Below, piece after piece: positions 9,773 through 18,797 of a stretch of 64,000 nucleotides of DNA. Position 1 is the stretch's first letter. Each line of letters opens with the position of its first letter. The translations under genes were made by a program, and so were the position numbers. Below the pieces are notes generated by a model, which ran no database searches, was not told the origin of the DNA, and worked only from the letters and a program-made list of their open reading frames with translations. Source of the stretch: Aquibaculum arenosum (lineage in GTDB: Bacteria > Pseudomonadota > Alphaproteobacteria > Kiloniellales > DSM-21159); contig NZ_JARHUD010000011.1 in the NCBI RefSeq assembly GCF_029222965.1, forward strand, positions 1 through 64,000, written 5' to 3'.

Positions 9773-11116
9773 ATGGCATCCGCCGCCGAACAGCTCGCCG
9801 CAAACGTGAATTTCGGCGCCTTTTCCAAGGCGACCGAGCTGAAGAAGCGCATCTGGTTCACACTGGGTGCGCTCATCATCTACCGGCTGGGCAGCTACAT
9901 CCCGGTGCCGGGGGTCGATCCGATGATTCTGGATCAGATCTTCGAGCAGCATTCCGGCGGTGTGCTGGGCGTGTTCGACATGTTCGCCGGCGGCGCGCTG
10001 GGGCGCATGACGATCTTCGCTCTTTCGATCATGCCCTACATCTCCGCCTCCATCATCATGCAGCTGATGACGGCGGTCTCGCCGACGCTCAGCCAGCTGA
10101 AAAAGGAAGGCGAAAGCGGCCGGAAGAGGATCAATCAGTACACCCGCTACTTCACGGTGGTGCTGGCGGCCTTCCAGTCTTACGGCATGGCGGTTGGCCT
10201 GGAGGCGATGCAGGGCCCCGGCGGCTCGGCGGTCATCGATCCGGGCATGTTGTTCCGGATCACCACGGTCATTACGTTGACCGGCGGCACCATGTTCCTG
10301 CTGTGGCTGGGCGAACAGATCACGGCCCGCGGTGTCGGCAACGGCATCTCGCTGATCATCTTCGCTGGCATCGTCGCCAACCTGCCCATGGCGCTGGCCT
10401 CGACGCTGGAACTGGGACGCACGGGCGCGCTTTCGACGCTGTTCATCCTCTTCTTGCTGGCGATGGCTGTTGGCGTGATCGCCTTTATCGTCTTCATGGA
10501 GCGGGCACAGCGCCGCCTGATCGTGCAGTATCCCAAGCGTCAGCAGGGCAATCGCATGATGCAGGGCGAATCCTCGCATCTGCCCCTGAAGCTCAACCCC
10601 GCGGGTGTTATCCCGCCGATCTTTGCTTCCTCTTTGCTGCTCATGCCGCTGACCGTTGCCGGTTTTAGCGCCAATGAGGGGCCCGATTGGCTGATCTGGA
10701 TCACGAGCAACCTGTCGCACGGCCAGCCCATCTACATGGTGCTCTACGTGGCGTTGATCGTGTTCTTCGCCTTCTTCTACACGGCCATCGTCTTCAATCC
10801 GGCCGATACGGCGGATAATCTCAAGAAGCACGGCGGCTTCATCCCGGGTATCCGGCCGGGGAAGAACACCGCCGACTACATCGACCATGTCACGACGCGG
10901 CTCGTTACCGTTGGCGCGATCTATCTGGCGGTTGTCTGCCTGATCCCTGAGATCCTGATCTCGCAGTATTCGGTGCCCTTCTATTTTGGCGGCACGAGTT
11001 TGCTGATCGTCGTCAACGTGACCATGGACACGGTGGCCCAGATCCATGCCCATCTCCTGGCGCACCAGTATGAGGGGCTGATCAAGAAGGCGAAGCTGAA
11101 GGGGAGGCGCCGGTGA
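9773..11116 (+). CDS. secY: Protein translocase subunit SecY
   Basis: SecY is the pore-forming subunit of the SecYEG translocon. The 447-residue protein shows ten hydrophobic segments, the early signature [12 protein letters not shown] and [21 protein letters not shown] (plug and TM2 region), and the cytosolic [20 protein letters not shown] loop that contacts SecA and the ribosome. The stop overlaps the adk GTG by 4 nt. Confidence 0.98.
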   Translation: MASAAEQLAANVNFGAFSKATELKKRIWFTLGALIIYRLGSYIPVPGVDPMILDQIFEQHSGGVLGVFDMFAGGALGRMTIFALSIMPYISASIIMQLMTAVSPTLSQLKKEGESGRKRINQYTRYFTVVLAAFQSYGMAVGLEAMQGPGGSAVIDPGMLFRITTVITLTGGTMFLLWLGEQITARGVGNGISLIIFAGIVANLPMALASTLELGRTGALSTLFILFLLAMAVGVIAFIVFMERAQRRLIVQYPKRQQGNRMMQGESSHLPLKLNPAGVIPPIFASSLLLMPLTVAGFSANEGPDWLIWITSNLSHGQPIYMVLYVALIVFFAFFYTAIVFNPADTADNLKKHGGFIPGIRPGKNTADYIDHVTTRLVTVGAIYLAVVCLIPEILISQYSVPFYFGGTSLLIVVNVTMDTVAQIHAHLLAHQYEGLIKKAKLKGRRR

Positions 11117-11715
11117 ATATCATCCTGCTGGGCCCGCCGGGGGCGGGCAAAGGCACCCAGGCGGCGCGTCTGGAAGAGGTTCATGGGGTCAAGCAGCTCT
11201 CAACCGGCGACATGCTGCGCGCAGCGGTCGCCTCGGGCAGCGAACTGGGCCAGCAGGCCAAGGACATCATGGATCGCGGCGCGCTGATGCCCGATGCGCT
11301 GATGATCGACATGATCTCGGAGCGCATCGAGCAGCCGGACTGCGCCAAGGGTTTTATTCTGGACGGCTTCCCGCGCACCGTGGCTCAGGCCGAGGCGCTT
11401 GATGCGCTGCTTGAGTGCAAGGGCCTGCGGCTGGATGCCGTCATCGAGATCAAGGTGGACGAAGAGGCGCTGGTCGGGCGTATCGAAAGCCGTATTGCGG
11501 AAGCGGGCGGCAACGGCACGCGCTCCGACGACAACGTGGAGACGTTGCGCAAGCGCCTCGAGGTCTATCGTCAGCAGACGGCGCCGATCCTGCCCTACTA
11601 TCGGGACAAGGGGGCGCTGAAGACGGTCGACGGCATGCGTTCCATCGAAGAAGTCGCCCAGGCCATTGAGACGCTGCTCGCCGAGGCGCGCAGCACGGCA
11701 GGCTCGGGAATATGA
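11113..11715 (+). CDS. adk: Adenylate kinase, short-lid form
   Basis: Adk interconverts ATP + AMP and 2 ADP. The P-loop GPPGAGKGT is at residues 7-15, the NMP-binding region is [17 protein letters not shown], and [11 protein letters not shown] follows. The lid (around [10 protein letters not shown]) is reduced to a short loop without the zinc-type cysteines, giving a 200-residue enzyme. It starts with GTG overlapping the secY stop. The secY-adk-rpsM order is common in alphaproteobacteria. Confidence 0.97.
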   Translation: MNIILLGPPGAGKGTQAARLEEVHGVKQLSTGDMLRAAVASGSELGQQAKDIMDRGALMPDALMIDMISERIEQPDCAKGFILDGFPRTVAQAEALDALLECKGLRLDAVIEIKVDEEALVGRIESRIAEAGGNGTRSDDNVETLRKRLEVYRQQTAPILPYYRDKGALKTVDGMRSIEEVAQAIETLLAEARSTAGSGI

Positions 11716-11737
11716 GGTGCGGGGGCGTGATCGAGGC

Positions 11738-11765
11738 TTGACCGCGAAGCATCGCTCCCTATAAT
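11738..11765 (+). promoter_or_regulatory. Sigma-70-type promoter upstream of rpsM
   Basis: TTGACC at 11738-11743 and a perfect TATAAT at 11760-11765 are separated by 16 bp in the 142-nt gap between adk and rpsM. This would drive the alpha operon (rpsM-rpsK-rpoA-rplQ) independently of the upstream S10-spc transcript. The match is seen directly; use as a promoter is inferred. Confidence 0.75.
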
Positions 11766-11857
11766 CCGCGCGTCCTGGCGCGGGAGGCGGTCCGGGCGTT
11801 TCGGGCTGTCTGAGTTTGAATTCGGTTATTCGGTTTTTGTCTTAAGGAGACCACGGC

Positions 11858-12235
11858 GTGGCACGTATCGCTGGCGTCAATATCCCGACGGGTAAGCGCG
11901 TTTCCATCGCGCTGACCTACATCCACGGGATCGGCCATACCAAGGCCAAAGATATCTGCGGGCGCGTCGGGATCCCCGACGACCGCCGGGTGCATGAGCT
12001 GACTGACGACGAGGTGGCGCGCGTTCGCGAAGCCATCGACAAGGACTTCGTCGTGGAAGGCGATCTGCGCCGCGAGGTGGCCATGAACATTAAGCGGCTC
12101 ATGGATTTGGGCTGTTATCGTGGTCTGCGGCACCGCAAGGGTCTGCCGGTGCGCGGTCAGCGCACCCATACCAATGCGCGGACCCGCAAGGGCCCGGCCA
12201 AGCCGATTGCCGGTAAGAAGAAGGCTACGAAGTAA
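11858..12235 (+). CDS. rpsM: 30S ribosomal protein S13
   Basis: S13 contacts the large subunit and P-site tRNA. It starts at GTG ([20 protein letters not shown]), with TAAGGAG about 9 nt upstream, and contains the helix-hairpin-helix [19 protein letters not shown] and the C-terminal [19 protein letters not shown] that contacts tRNA. The 125-residue length is normal. It is the first gene of the alpha operon. Confidence 0.98.
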   Translation: MARIAGVNIPTGKRVSIALTYIHGIGHTKAKDICGRVGIPDDRRVHELTDDEVARVREAIDKDFVVEGDLRREVAMNIKRLMDLGCYRGLRHRKGLPVRGQRTHTNARTRKGPAKPIAGKKKATK

Positions 12236-12250
12236 GGGGTTCCCAGAGCC

Positions 12251-12643
12251 ATGGCCAAGGCACAAGCGGGTCGGCTTCGCCGCCGCGAGAAAAAGAACAT
12301 TACGTCCGGCATCGCGCATGTTGCCGCGACCTTCAACAACACCGTGATCACCATCACCGACGTGCAGGGCAATGCCATTGCCTGGTCCACTGCGGGTGCT
12401 CAGGGTTTCAAGGGGTCGCGCAAGTCGACCCCCTATGCTGCGCAGATGGCGGCTGAGAATGCCGGCAAGAAGGCGCAGGAACACGGTATGCGCACCCTTG
12501 AGGTGAACGTGAAGGGCCCGGGCTCCGGCCGCGAATCGGCCCTGCGCGCTCTGCAGGCGGTTGGCTTCCACATCACCGCCATTCGTGATGTGACGCCGAT
12601 CCCGCACAACGGTTGCCGGCCGCGCAAGCGCCGGCGCGTTTAA
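12251..12643 (+). CDS. rpsK: 30S ribosomal protein S11
   Basis: S11 forms part of the platform near the mRNA exit. The 130-residue product has [20 protein letters not shown], the [18 protein letters not shown] block and the invariant C-terminus [16 protein letters not shown]. It lies 15 nt after rpsM. Confidence 0.98.
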   Translation: MAKAQAGRLRRREKKNITSGIAHVAATFNNTVITITDVQGNAIAWSTAGAQGFKGSRKSTPYAAQMAAENAGKKAQEHGMRTLEVNVKGPGSGRESALRALQAVGFHITAIRDVTPIPHNGCRPRKRRRV

Positions 12644-12728
12644 GGTCATCATCGCCGTCTTCCAACGGATAGGGTCCGACGCGTCGAGCGGCGCCGGCAG
12701 CCCGGGATAGGAAGACGTGCCGTAGAAG

Positions 12729-12768
12729 GAAAGGCGGTCCGATGCAGTTGATGCGGGGCCGTCCTTTC
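12729..12768 (+). promoter_or_regulatory. Bulged stem-loop in the rpoA leader
   Basis: GAAAGGCGG (12729-12737) can pair with CCG-CCTTTC (12759-12768) with one bulged T in the 162-nt gap before rpoA. No T-run follows, so it is not a clear terminator. A role in rpoA expression or RNA processing is only a possibility. Confidence 0.3.
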
Positions 12769-12805
12769 GCTTTCACGAAACCAGCTCGAATTCGCGAGGC
12801 AAACC

Positions 12806-13822
12806 GTGTTGCATAAAAATTGGACCGACCTGATCAAGCCGAACAAGCTGGATAGCCGGCCCGGCACCGATCCCCGGCGCCTGGCCAAGCTCGTCGCCGA
12901 ACCGCTGGAGCGTGGCTTCGGCCTTACGCTGGGCAACGCGCTGCGCCGCGTGCTGCTCTCCTCCTTGCAGGGGGCGGCCGTTACCGCCATCCAGATCGAT
13001 GGTGTTCTGCACGAATTTTCCTCCGTGCCGGGCGTGCGCGAGGACGTGACCGACATCGTGCTCAACGTGAAGGGTTTGGCGCTGCGCATGCACGCCGAGG
13101 GGCCGAAGCGGGTGCGCCTGCGCGCCGAAGGCCCGGGCGAAGTGACCGCCGGCCAGATCGAAAGCGGTGCCGACATCGAGGTCATGAACCCCGACCTGGT
13201 CATCTGCACCCTGGACGACGGCGCGCGCCTTGACATGGAAATGACCGTGGCGCACGGCAAGGGCTATGTCTCGGGTGCGCAAAACCGCGCCGAGGACGCG
13301 CCCATCGGCTTGATCCCGGTGGACTCCATCTTCTCGCCCGTGCGCCGGGTCTCCTACAAGGTGGAGAACACGCGTGTCGGTCAGGTGACGGACTACGACA
13401 AGCTTACCATGGAGGTGGAGACCAACGGTTCCATTTCGCCGGATGATGCGATGGCTCTGGCCGCGCGCATCCTGCAGGACCAGTTGCAGCTCTTCATCAA
13501 CTTCGAGGAGCCGCAGGGCCGCGAGCTGCCGTCCGAGGAGGCCGAGCCGCCGTTTAACCGGAACCTGCTGCGCAAGGTGGACGAGCTCGAGCTCTCCGTG
13601 CGCTCGGCCAACTGCCTGAAGAACGACAACATCGTCTACATCGGCGATCTGGTGCAGAAGTCGGAGGGCGAGATGCTGCGCACCCCGAACTTCGGCCGCA
13701 AGTCGCTGAATGAGATCAAGGAGGTGTTGGCCAATATGGGCCTGCACCTCGGGATGGAGATTCCAAACTGGCCGCCGGACAACATCGAAGAGCTGTCCAA
13801 GCGGCTGGAAGAGCCCTTCTGA
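12806..13822 (+). CDS. rpoA: RNA polymerase alpha subunit
   Basis: The 338-residue protein has the alpha N-terminal dimerisation domain ([21 protein letters not shown] at about residues 32-52) and the C-terminal DNA/activator-binding domain ([20 protein letters not shown] and [14 protein letters not shown]). It starts at GTG 12806, giving [15 protein letters not shown], which aligns with the usual MIQKNW start. A GAGG element precedes it. It is the third gene of the alpha operon. Confidence 0.98.
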   Translation: MLHKNWTDLIKPNKLDSRPGTDPRRLAKLVAEPLERGFGLTLGNALRRVLLSSLQGAAVTAIQIDGVLHEFSSVPGVREDVTDIVLNVKGLALRMHAEGPKRVRLRAEGPGEVTAGQIESGADIEVMNPDLVICTLDDGARLDMEMTVAHGKGYVSGAQNRAEDAPIGLIPVDSIFSPVRRVSYKVENTRVGQVTDYDKLTMEVETNGSISPDDAMALAARILQDQLQLFINFEEPQGRELPSEEAEPPFNRNLLRKVDELELSVRSANCLKNDNIVYIGDLVQKSEGEMLRTPNFGRKSLNEIKEVLANMGLHLGMEIPNWPPDNIEELSKRLEEPF

Positions 13823-13927
13823 TCTCTCGCGTTTTGGCCGGTGCCTGTACTGGGCGCCGGCCATTCTATGGGTCATGCCGACCCACCCCGACGTACCGCA
13901 GCTTGTAGGGCGCCGGGCAGACAGATC

Positions 13928-13945
13928 GGTCTCGCGCGCGAGACC
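13928..13945 (+). promoter_or_regulatory. Perfect 18-bp palindrome before rplQ
   Basis: GGTCTCGCGCGCGAGACC is a perfect inverted repeat. As RNA it folds into a 7-bp stem with a CGCG loop that ends 8 nt before the AAGGAGG ribosome-binding site of rplQ. It could be a translational control element or a DNA operator; nothing in the sequence decides between these. Confidence 0.4.
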
Positions 13946-13965
13946 CAGACACCAAGGAGGATGCA

Positions 13966-14388
13966 ATGCGTCACGGAATGGCCATGCGGAAGCTGAATCG
14001 GACGAGCCAGCACCGCAAAGCGATGTTCGCCAACATGGCCCACGCGCTGATCAAGCATGAGCAGATCGTCACCACCCTGCCGAAGGCGAAGGAACTGCGC
14101 CGCATTGCCGACCGCCTGGTGACGTTGGGCAAGCGCGGCGATCTGCACGCGCGCCGGCAGGCCGCGGCCGTGCTCCGCGACAATGTTATGGTTCAGAAGC
14201 TCTTTGGTGAGCTGGCCGAGCGCTATCAGTCCCGCCCCGGCGGCTATACGCGGGTGCTCAAGGCCGGGTTCCGCCATGGCGACATGGCGCCGATGGCGGT
14301 GATCGAATTGGTCGACCGCAATCCCGACGCCAAGGGCCAGGACAGCGGCCCCACTGCCGATCGCGAGGAGGACGAGGACGAGAGCTGA
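13966..14388 (+). CDS. rplQ: 50S ribosomal protein L17
   Basis: L17 is the last gene of the alpha operon. The protein begins [20 protein letters not shown] and has the typical [20 protein letters not shown] and [20 protein letters not shown] segments. A strong AAGGAGG precedes ATG 13966. The 140-residue product ends with an acidic extension (DREEDEDES). The intrinsic terminator 30 nt downstream closes the ribosomal gene region. Confidence 0.97.
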   Translation: MRHGMAMRKLNRTSQHRKAMFANMAHALIKHEQIVTTLPKAKELRRIADRLVTLGKRGDLHARRQAAAVLRDNVMVQKLFGELAERYQSRPGGYTRVLKAGFRHGDMAPMAVIELVDRNPDAKGQDSGPTADREEDEDES

Positions 14389-14417
14389 TCTCGCCCCTCT
14401 CCTGATGAAGATCATGC

Positions 14418-14446
14418 AAACCCCCGTGCCGCGCGCCCGGGGGTTT
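14418..14446 (+). terminator. Intrinsic terminator after rplQ
   Basis: AAACCCCCG (14418-14426) pairs perfectly with CGGGGGTTT (14438-14446), giving a 9-bp stem with an 11-nt loop and a TTTGTTGTTT tract at the end. It marks the end of the S10-spc-alpha transcripts. Confidence 0.85.
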
Positions 14447-14525
14447 GTTGTTTCTGCCTCCCTTTGACGGCCGAAGAACAAGCCGGCTCTTGCGAGCGGT
14501 GGTGCCTTCGGGGCATAGCGAAGTC

Positions 14526-14942
14526 ATGGAGCATCTTGATCCACCCGATCCAGTGATCTGGGATGAGCGGCGCCTCTGGTTTGAGGAGCGGCAGGCGGCC
14601 TTTGCGCAAGGCGGTACCCGTGGCCGTTTGTCGGAACAGGGCACGGCCTTGCTGCTCGATCTGCAGGCGGCTTTCTGTGCCGGGGCCTGGGCCGCGGTGG
14701 TTATTCTGGCCGGCGCCGTCGTGGAGATGCAGGCAGAAGCATCGAAGCAGGCGCGCGCCATACCGGCTCGAGATCTAGTTTGGCTGCGCGGCATGCGCAA
14801 CAGCCTGCTGCACGAAGATCGGGGGCGCCCGGCGCTCACGGTGGAGGATCAGTGGGTCGGGCGCAAGGACTGGGAGCGTTACGCCCGGCGGGCGGTGGAG
14901 ATTGTCTTTGCGCTCAGCTATGGGGAAAGCGACGATCGCTGA
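14526..14942 (+). CDS. Small HEPN-like helical protein, function unknown
   Basis: This 138-residue protein has no family I can name with certainty. It is predicted to be largely helical. The central block, with a hydrophobic helix AAVVILAGAVVEMQAEASKQ followed by RGMRNSLLHED, resembles the HEPN/DUF4145 layout; R91-N-S-L-L-H96 matches the RNase-type R-x4-H motif of HEPN domains. ATG 14526 was chosen because upstream in-frame sequence overlaps the rplQ terminator. It precedes an SDR gene by 51 nt. HEPN proteins often act as RNases or toxin/antitoxin parts, but no partner gene is recognisable here. Confidence 0.6.
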   Translation: MEHLDPPDPVIWDERRLWFEERQAAFAQGGTRGRLSEQGTALLLDLQAAFCAGAWAAVVILAGAVVEMQAEASKQARAIPARDLVWLRGMRNSLLHEDRGRPALTVEDQWVGRKDWERYARRAVEIVFALSYGESDDR

Positions 14943-14993
14943 GTGACTCTGAGGAGTGGCGCCCGGCAGCGTTGGCACAGAAGGAGGTTTGGC

Positions 14994-15758
14994 ATGGCGG
15001 AGTTACAGGGACAGGTCGCAGTGATCACCGGGGCGAGCCGTGGCATCGGCGCCGCTGCCGCCCGCGCGCTGGCGGCTGAGGGGGCTGCAGTGGCCCTGTT
15101 GGCGCGCAGTGAGGCGGCCTGCAAGGAACTGGCCGACAGCATTGTCGCTGAAGGCGGAAAGGCCGCAGCCTTTGCCTGCGACGTGACCTCGGCAAGCCAG
15201 GTCGCGGCCGCCTGTCGGGCCTTGCGCGAAGAACTGGGGCGGGTGGACATCCTGGTGAACAATGCCGGCGCCATCGAGCCCATCGGCAAGCTGGCTGACT
15301 GCGACACCGATGCCTGGATGGCCAACATCGATGTCAATCTGGGTGGTCCCTTGCGGCTGCTGCATGCCCTGCTGCCGGATATGCTGGCCGGGGGCGGAAC
15401 GGTGATCAACGTGTCGAGCGGTGCGGCGCATCGGCCGATGGAGGGCTGGAGCGCTTACTGCGCCGGCAAGGCCGGGCTGGCTATGGTCACACGCAGCCTG
15501 CATCTGGAGTACGGCGAGGAGGGCCTGCGCGCCTTCGGCTTCATTCCGGGCGTGGTCGACACCGAGATGCAGGTGCTGATCCGTGGGTCCGGCATCAATG
15601 AGGTCAGTCGCCTGCCGCGCGAGAGCCTGGCCAGTCCGGAGCGTCCGGGCCGGGTGATTGCTTGGCTCTGCAAGGCGGAAGCGGATGATCTGCTGGGGCA
15701 GGAGGTCTCGATCCGCGAGGAGGAGATCCAGCGGCGGGCGGGCCTGGAGGTTGCCTGA
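14994..15758 (+). CDS. Short-chain dehydrogenase/reductase (SDR)
   Basis: A 254-residue classical SDR: cofactor motif TGASRGIG near residue 13, LVNNAGAIEP in the middle, and the catalytic Ser-Tyr-Lys set in INVSSGAAHRPMEGWSAYCAGK. It catalyses NAD(P)-dependent oxidation or reduction of an unknown carbonyl/alcohol substrate. ATG 14994 has AAGGAGG 6 nt upstream. The stop overlaps the acylphosphatase start by one base (TGATG), so the two genes, and probably the Nudix gene, form an operon. Confidence 0.88.
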   Translation: MAELQGQVAVITGASRGIGAAAARALAAEGAAVALLARSEAACKELADSIVAEGGKAAAFACDVTSASQVAAACRALREELGRVDILVNNAGAIEPIGKLADCDTDAWMANIDVNLGGPLRLLHALLPDMLAGGGTVINVSSGAAHRPMEGWSAYCAGKAGLAMVTRSLHLEYGEEGLRAFGFIPGVVDTEMQVLIRGSGINEVSRLPRESLASPERPGRVIAWLCKAEADDLLGQEVSIREEEIQRRAGLEVA

Positions 15759-16039
15759 TGGCAAAGCGGCAAGTCCGGGTCGTGATTTCCGGCAAGGTCC
15801 AGGGTGTCTGGTACCGCGCCTGGACGCGCGAGCAGGCTGAGCGGCGAAGCCTCGACGGCTGGGTACGCAACCGCCGCGACGGCACGGTGGAAGCCGTCTT
15901 TTCCGGGTCGGCGGAGGCGGTGGAGTCGATGCTGACGGCCTGCCGGGCGGGGCCGGCGCGCGCGGTGGTCGACGATGTCGCGGTGAGCGCCTGGGATGAG
16001 GCGGTGGAGCCGGGATTCCGGCAGTTGCCAACGGTATGA
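15758..16039 (+). CDS. acyP: Acylphosphatase
   Basis: A small (93-residue) acylphosphatase that hydrolyses carboxyl-phosphate bonds. The signature GKVQGVWYRAWT contains the phosphate-binding Arg20, and GWVRNRRDGTVEAVFSG supplies the catalytic Asn38. It overlaps the preceding SDR by one base and is followed 7 nt later by the Nudix gene. Confidence 0.93.
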   Translation: MAKRQVRVVISGKVQGVWYRAWTREQAERRSLDGWVRNRRDGTVEAVFSGSAEAVESMLTACRAGPARAVVDDVAVSAWDEAVEPGFRQLPTV

Positions 16040-16046
16040 CGCACCC

Positions 16047-16532
16047 ATGATTTTCTTCGGCGAACGCGCAAACGGGCAGGCCTATCGTTGCCGGCCCGGC
16101 GCCTACGGTCTGGCCTGGCGGGCGCGGGAGGGCTTGGTCTTGCTGGTGGAGACAGCCGATGGGCTGGAGATCCCCGGTGGGGGCATCGAGCCGGGTGAAA
16201 CCGCCGAGGTGGCTTTGGCCCGGGAGTTTCTCGAGGAGACCGGTCATCGGGTGCAGCGCAGTCGCGCGCTCTTCGGCTTGCGCCAGTATCTGACGCGACC
16301 GCTGTCGGGAAAGTACTACGACAAGCACTGCACCTTCTTCGCTGTCGCCGTGGCGAAAGCGGGCGCGCCGCTGGAGGCGGGGCATCGCCCCTTCTGGTGT
16401 GCGCCGGCTCAGGCGAGGGGCCGGATGGCCGAGGAATGCCAGGAGTGGCTGCTGGAATGCCTAATGGATTCGCAGCGACATCAATTCGACATTTCCAGAA
16501 TGATTGTTGATTCCCTGCATGAGGCGAACTAA
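16047..16532 (+). CDS. Nudix hydrolase
   Basis: The Nudix box is complete at residues 45-67 (GGIEPGE, then seven residues, then REFLEETGH), so the protein should be an active metal-dependent hydrolase of a nucleoside-diphosphate-linked substrate. Total length is 161 residues. The substrate is not predictable; the YYDKHCTFFAVAV strand and C-terminal helix are typical of small housekeeping or repair members. ATG 16047 follows the acyP stop after 7 nt, and arsR-type gene follows after 10 nt. Confidence 0.88.
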   Translation: MIFFGERANGQAYRCRPGAYGLAWRAREGLVLLVETADGLEIPGGGIEPGETAEVALAREFLEETGHRVQRSRALFGLRQYLTRPLSGKYYDKHCTFFAVAVAKAGAPLEAGHRPFWCAPAQARGRMAEECQEWLLECLMDSQRHQFDISRMIVDSLHEAN

Positions 16533-16542
16533 CCTAGCAGTC

Positions 16543-16851
16543 ATGGAACTGGATTATGCCGCCCTGTGCCTGGAGAAGCTGGGCAATCCCACCCGGCTGC
16601 AGGTGTTCCGTCTGCTGGTGCGGGCGGGGCACGAAGGCTTGCCGGTGGGGGAGATCCAGGCCCAGTTGGGCGTACCTGCCTCGACCCTGTCGCACCATCT
16701 GGCGCAGTTGATGCAGGCCGAGCTGATCGCCCAGCAGCGTGAAGGCCGGGTGCTGCGATGTACCGCAAACTTCATGCTGATGGAGCGCCTGCTGGGCTAT
16801 CTCACGGAAGAATGCTGCCGGGGGATCTCGACCACCCGCGTGGCAGAGTAA
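16543..16851 (+). CDS. arsR: ArsR-family metalloregulator
   Basis: A 102-residue winged-helix repressor. LEKLGNPTRLQVFRLLVRAG begins the fold, and VGEIQAQLGVPASTLSHHLA is the recognition helix-turn-helix. Cysteines at 9, 73 and the adjacent pair 91-92 (TEECCRG) stand out; a C-terminal vicinal Cys pair is the arsenite site in the Acidithiobacillus-type ArsR. It directly precedes a CSCG permease, so regulation of that exporter by a thiophilic metalloid or metal is the likely role. The exact inducer is inferred. Confidence 0.85.
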   Translation: MELDYAALCLEKLGNPTRLQVFRLLVRAGHEGLPVGEIQAQLGVPASTLSHHLAQLMQAELIAQQREGRVLRCTANFMLMERLLGYLTEECCRGISTTRVAE

Positions 16852-16902
16852 GCCCTTTTTTTGTCTATATACTTCGACAATACCGGAATAATGGAGGAAA
16901 GG

Positions 16903-17970
16903 ATGACTGCCTGGGTTCGCACTCTTTCCGAACTCGACCTCCTCTGGACCCGGCGGCAGCTTCGCGCCCATGTGGTCTGGCTGGTCAGTCTGGCCCTGTT
17001 GCTGGTGCTCGCTGCAACGGTGCCGCGGCAGGCCCTGGAGAGCCTTCGCTTCACACTGGAGTCGCTGCTCTGGATCGCGCCTTTTCTGGCCCTTTCGGTG
17101 GGCACGGCCGCCTGGCTCAAGGCGGCCGGTGCCGACAGCCTGATTGCCGGGGTGGTCAGCCGCGCGCCCGTGATCGCCATCGCCTTCGCCGCGCTGCTGG
17201 GCGCCTTCTCGCCCTTCTGCTCCTGCGGGGTGGTGCCGCTGGTCGCCGCGCTCCTGGCCGCGGGCGTGCCTCTCCCTGCGGTCATGGCCTTCTGGGTGGC
17301 CTCGCCGATCATGGACCCGGAGATGTTTCTTCTGACCTTGCCGGTGCTGGGCCTGGACTTTGCGCTGGCAAAGACCGCCTCGGCTCTGCTGCTCGGGTCG
17401 CTGGCGGGCTTTGCCACGCTGGGACTGCAGCGCTTCGGCCTTTTCCGCCAGGTCTTGCGTGACGGTGTGGGAGGTGGCTGTGCCACCAGTCGCCTGCGGC
17501 AAGGGCCGCAAGTGCAGTGGGCGGTCTGGCGCGAGCCGCAGCGTCGCGCGCAGTTCGGGCGCGAGGCCCTGCGTGTGGGGCTTTTCCTGGCCAAGTGGCT
17601 CACCCTGGCCTTCCTGATCGAAAGCCTGATGGTGGCCTGGCTGCCGGCCGACATGGTGGCGGCGAGCGTGGGCGGTGACCGGCCCTGGGCCATCGCACTG
17701 GCGGCCACGGTTGGGGCACCGGCCTACGTCAATGGCTACGCGGCGATCCCGCTTGCCGGAGAGCTGATCAATGCCGGCATGGTCCCCGGTGCGGCGCTGG
17801 CCTTCATGCTCGCCGGCGGCATGACCTCGATCCCGGCAGCCATGGCGGTCTGGGCCGTGGCGCAACGCGGCGTCTTTTTCTGGTACCTGCTGATTGTCTT
17901 CGCCGGCGCCATGCTGGCCGGCTACAGCTATCAGGGCCTCGTGCTGCTACGCGCCGGCGGAGCCCTCTGA
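16903..17970 (+). CDS. Permease of the ArsP/DUF318 type
   Basis: A 355-residue integral membrane protein with about eight to ten hydrophobic segments. The hallmark [20 protein letters not shown] and the repeat-like [19 protein letters not shown] identify the permease family that includes ArsP, which exports trivalent organoarsenicals; the CSCG cysteines are thought to bind the substrate. ATG 16903 has GGAGGAAAGG directly upstream; a TTG at 16861 lies in the promoter-like AT-rich gap. It pairs with the upstream ArsR-type gene. Its 3' end overlaps convergent lipB by 24 nt. Substrate is inferred from context. Confidence 0.85.
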   Translation: MTAWVRTLSELDLLWTRRQLRAHVVWLVSLALLLVLAATVPRQALESLRFTLESLLWIAPFLALSVGTAAWLKAAGADSLIAGVVSRAPVIAIAFAALLGAFSPFCSCGVVPLVAALLAAGVPLPAVMAFWVASPIMDPEMFLLTLPVLGLDFALAKTASALLLGSLAGFATLGLQRFGLFRQVLRDGVGGGCATSRLRQGPQVQWAVWREPQRRAQFGREALRVGLFLAKWLTLAFLIESLMVAWLPADMVAASVGGDRPWAIALAATVGAPAYVNGYAAIPLAGELINAGMVPGAALAFMLAGGMTSIPAAMAVWAVAQRGVFFWYLLIVFAGAMLAGYSYQGLVLLRAGGAL

Positions 17971-18645
17971 TCGCCCCATTGGCCCGTCGGGGCCGAAGAT
18001 CTCCTCGAAGGTGTCGGCCAGGGCCTGATCCAGGTCGCCGAGCGTGACCGGCAGGCCCAGGTCCACCAGGGAGGTCACGCCATGCTCACGGATGCCGCAG
18101 GGCACGATGCCTTGGAAGTGGGAGAGATCGGGCTCGACGTTGATGGCAATGCCGTGCAGCGTCACCCAACGGCGCACCCGCACCCCGATGGCGGCGATCT
18201 TGTCTTCCCGGCCGCCGCCGCGTGCCACCCAGATGCCGACCCGCCCCTCGCGACGCTCGCCCTTCACCTGAAAGCGGGCCAGGCTGCGGATCACCCATTC
18301 CTCGAGGCAGTGGACGTAGAGCCGCAGGTCGGGACGCCGCGCCTTGAGGTCGAGCTGCAGATAGGCCACGCGCTGGCCGGGACCGTGGTAGGTGTACTGT
18401 CCGCCGCGGCCGGTGTCATACACGGGAAAGCGCGCATCCAGCAGGTCCTCGGCCCGCGCGCTGGTGCCGGCGGTGTAGAGCGGTGGGTGCTCCAGCAGCC
18501 AGACCAGTTCCGGCGCCGTGCCCGCGCGAATGGCGGCGGCGCGCGCCTCCATTGCTTGCAGTGCCTCGGGGTAGAGCAGTGGGCGCTGTTCGTGGCGCCA
18601 CTCCGGCTCTATTTTCTCCGGTGTTATGGGGGTTGGAGCGCTCAC
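17947..18645 (-). CDS. lipB: Octanoyl-[acyl-carrier-protein]:protein octanoyltransferase
   Basis: LipB transfers octanoate from ACP to the lipoyl domains of 2-oxoacid dehydrogenases and GcvH. The 232-residue product has [20 protein letters not shown], Lys149 in [16 protein letters not shown], and the nucleophile Cys183 in [14 protein letters not shown]. It is transcribed opposite to the permease, overlapping at the 3' end, and diverges from maeB across a 152-nt gap. Confidence 0.95.
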   Translation of the reverse strand: MSAPTPITPEKIEPEWRHEQRPLLYPEALQAMEARAAAIRAGTAPELVWLLEHPPLYTAGTSARAEDLLDARFPVYDTGRGGQYTYHGPGQRVAYLQLDLKARRPDLRLYVHCLEEWVIRSLARFQVKGERREGRVGIWVARGGGREDKIAAIGVRVRRWVTLHGIAINVEPDLSHFQGIVPCGIREHGVTSLVDLGLPVTLGDLDQALADTFEEIFGPDGPMGRSEGSAGA

Positions 18646-18797
18646 CGATCGATCTCGCTGCCTGCGGGGCGGCTGCTGGCGCCTGCCACGACCCCTTGTG
18701 TTGCCAAGCCGTTAGAGTAGTTTCACCAGACCCCGTGGCGACTCACCGCAGCCGCTGCGGACTGCCATTCAGCACTGCTACCCAGGGGGAAACCACC

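Noticed and set aside
16861-16902. Longer TTG start of the permease gene
   Set aside because: Falls in the AT-rich promoter gap; ATG 16903 has an adjacent GGAGG element.
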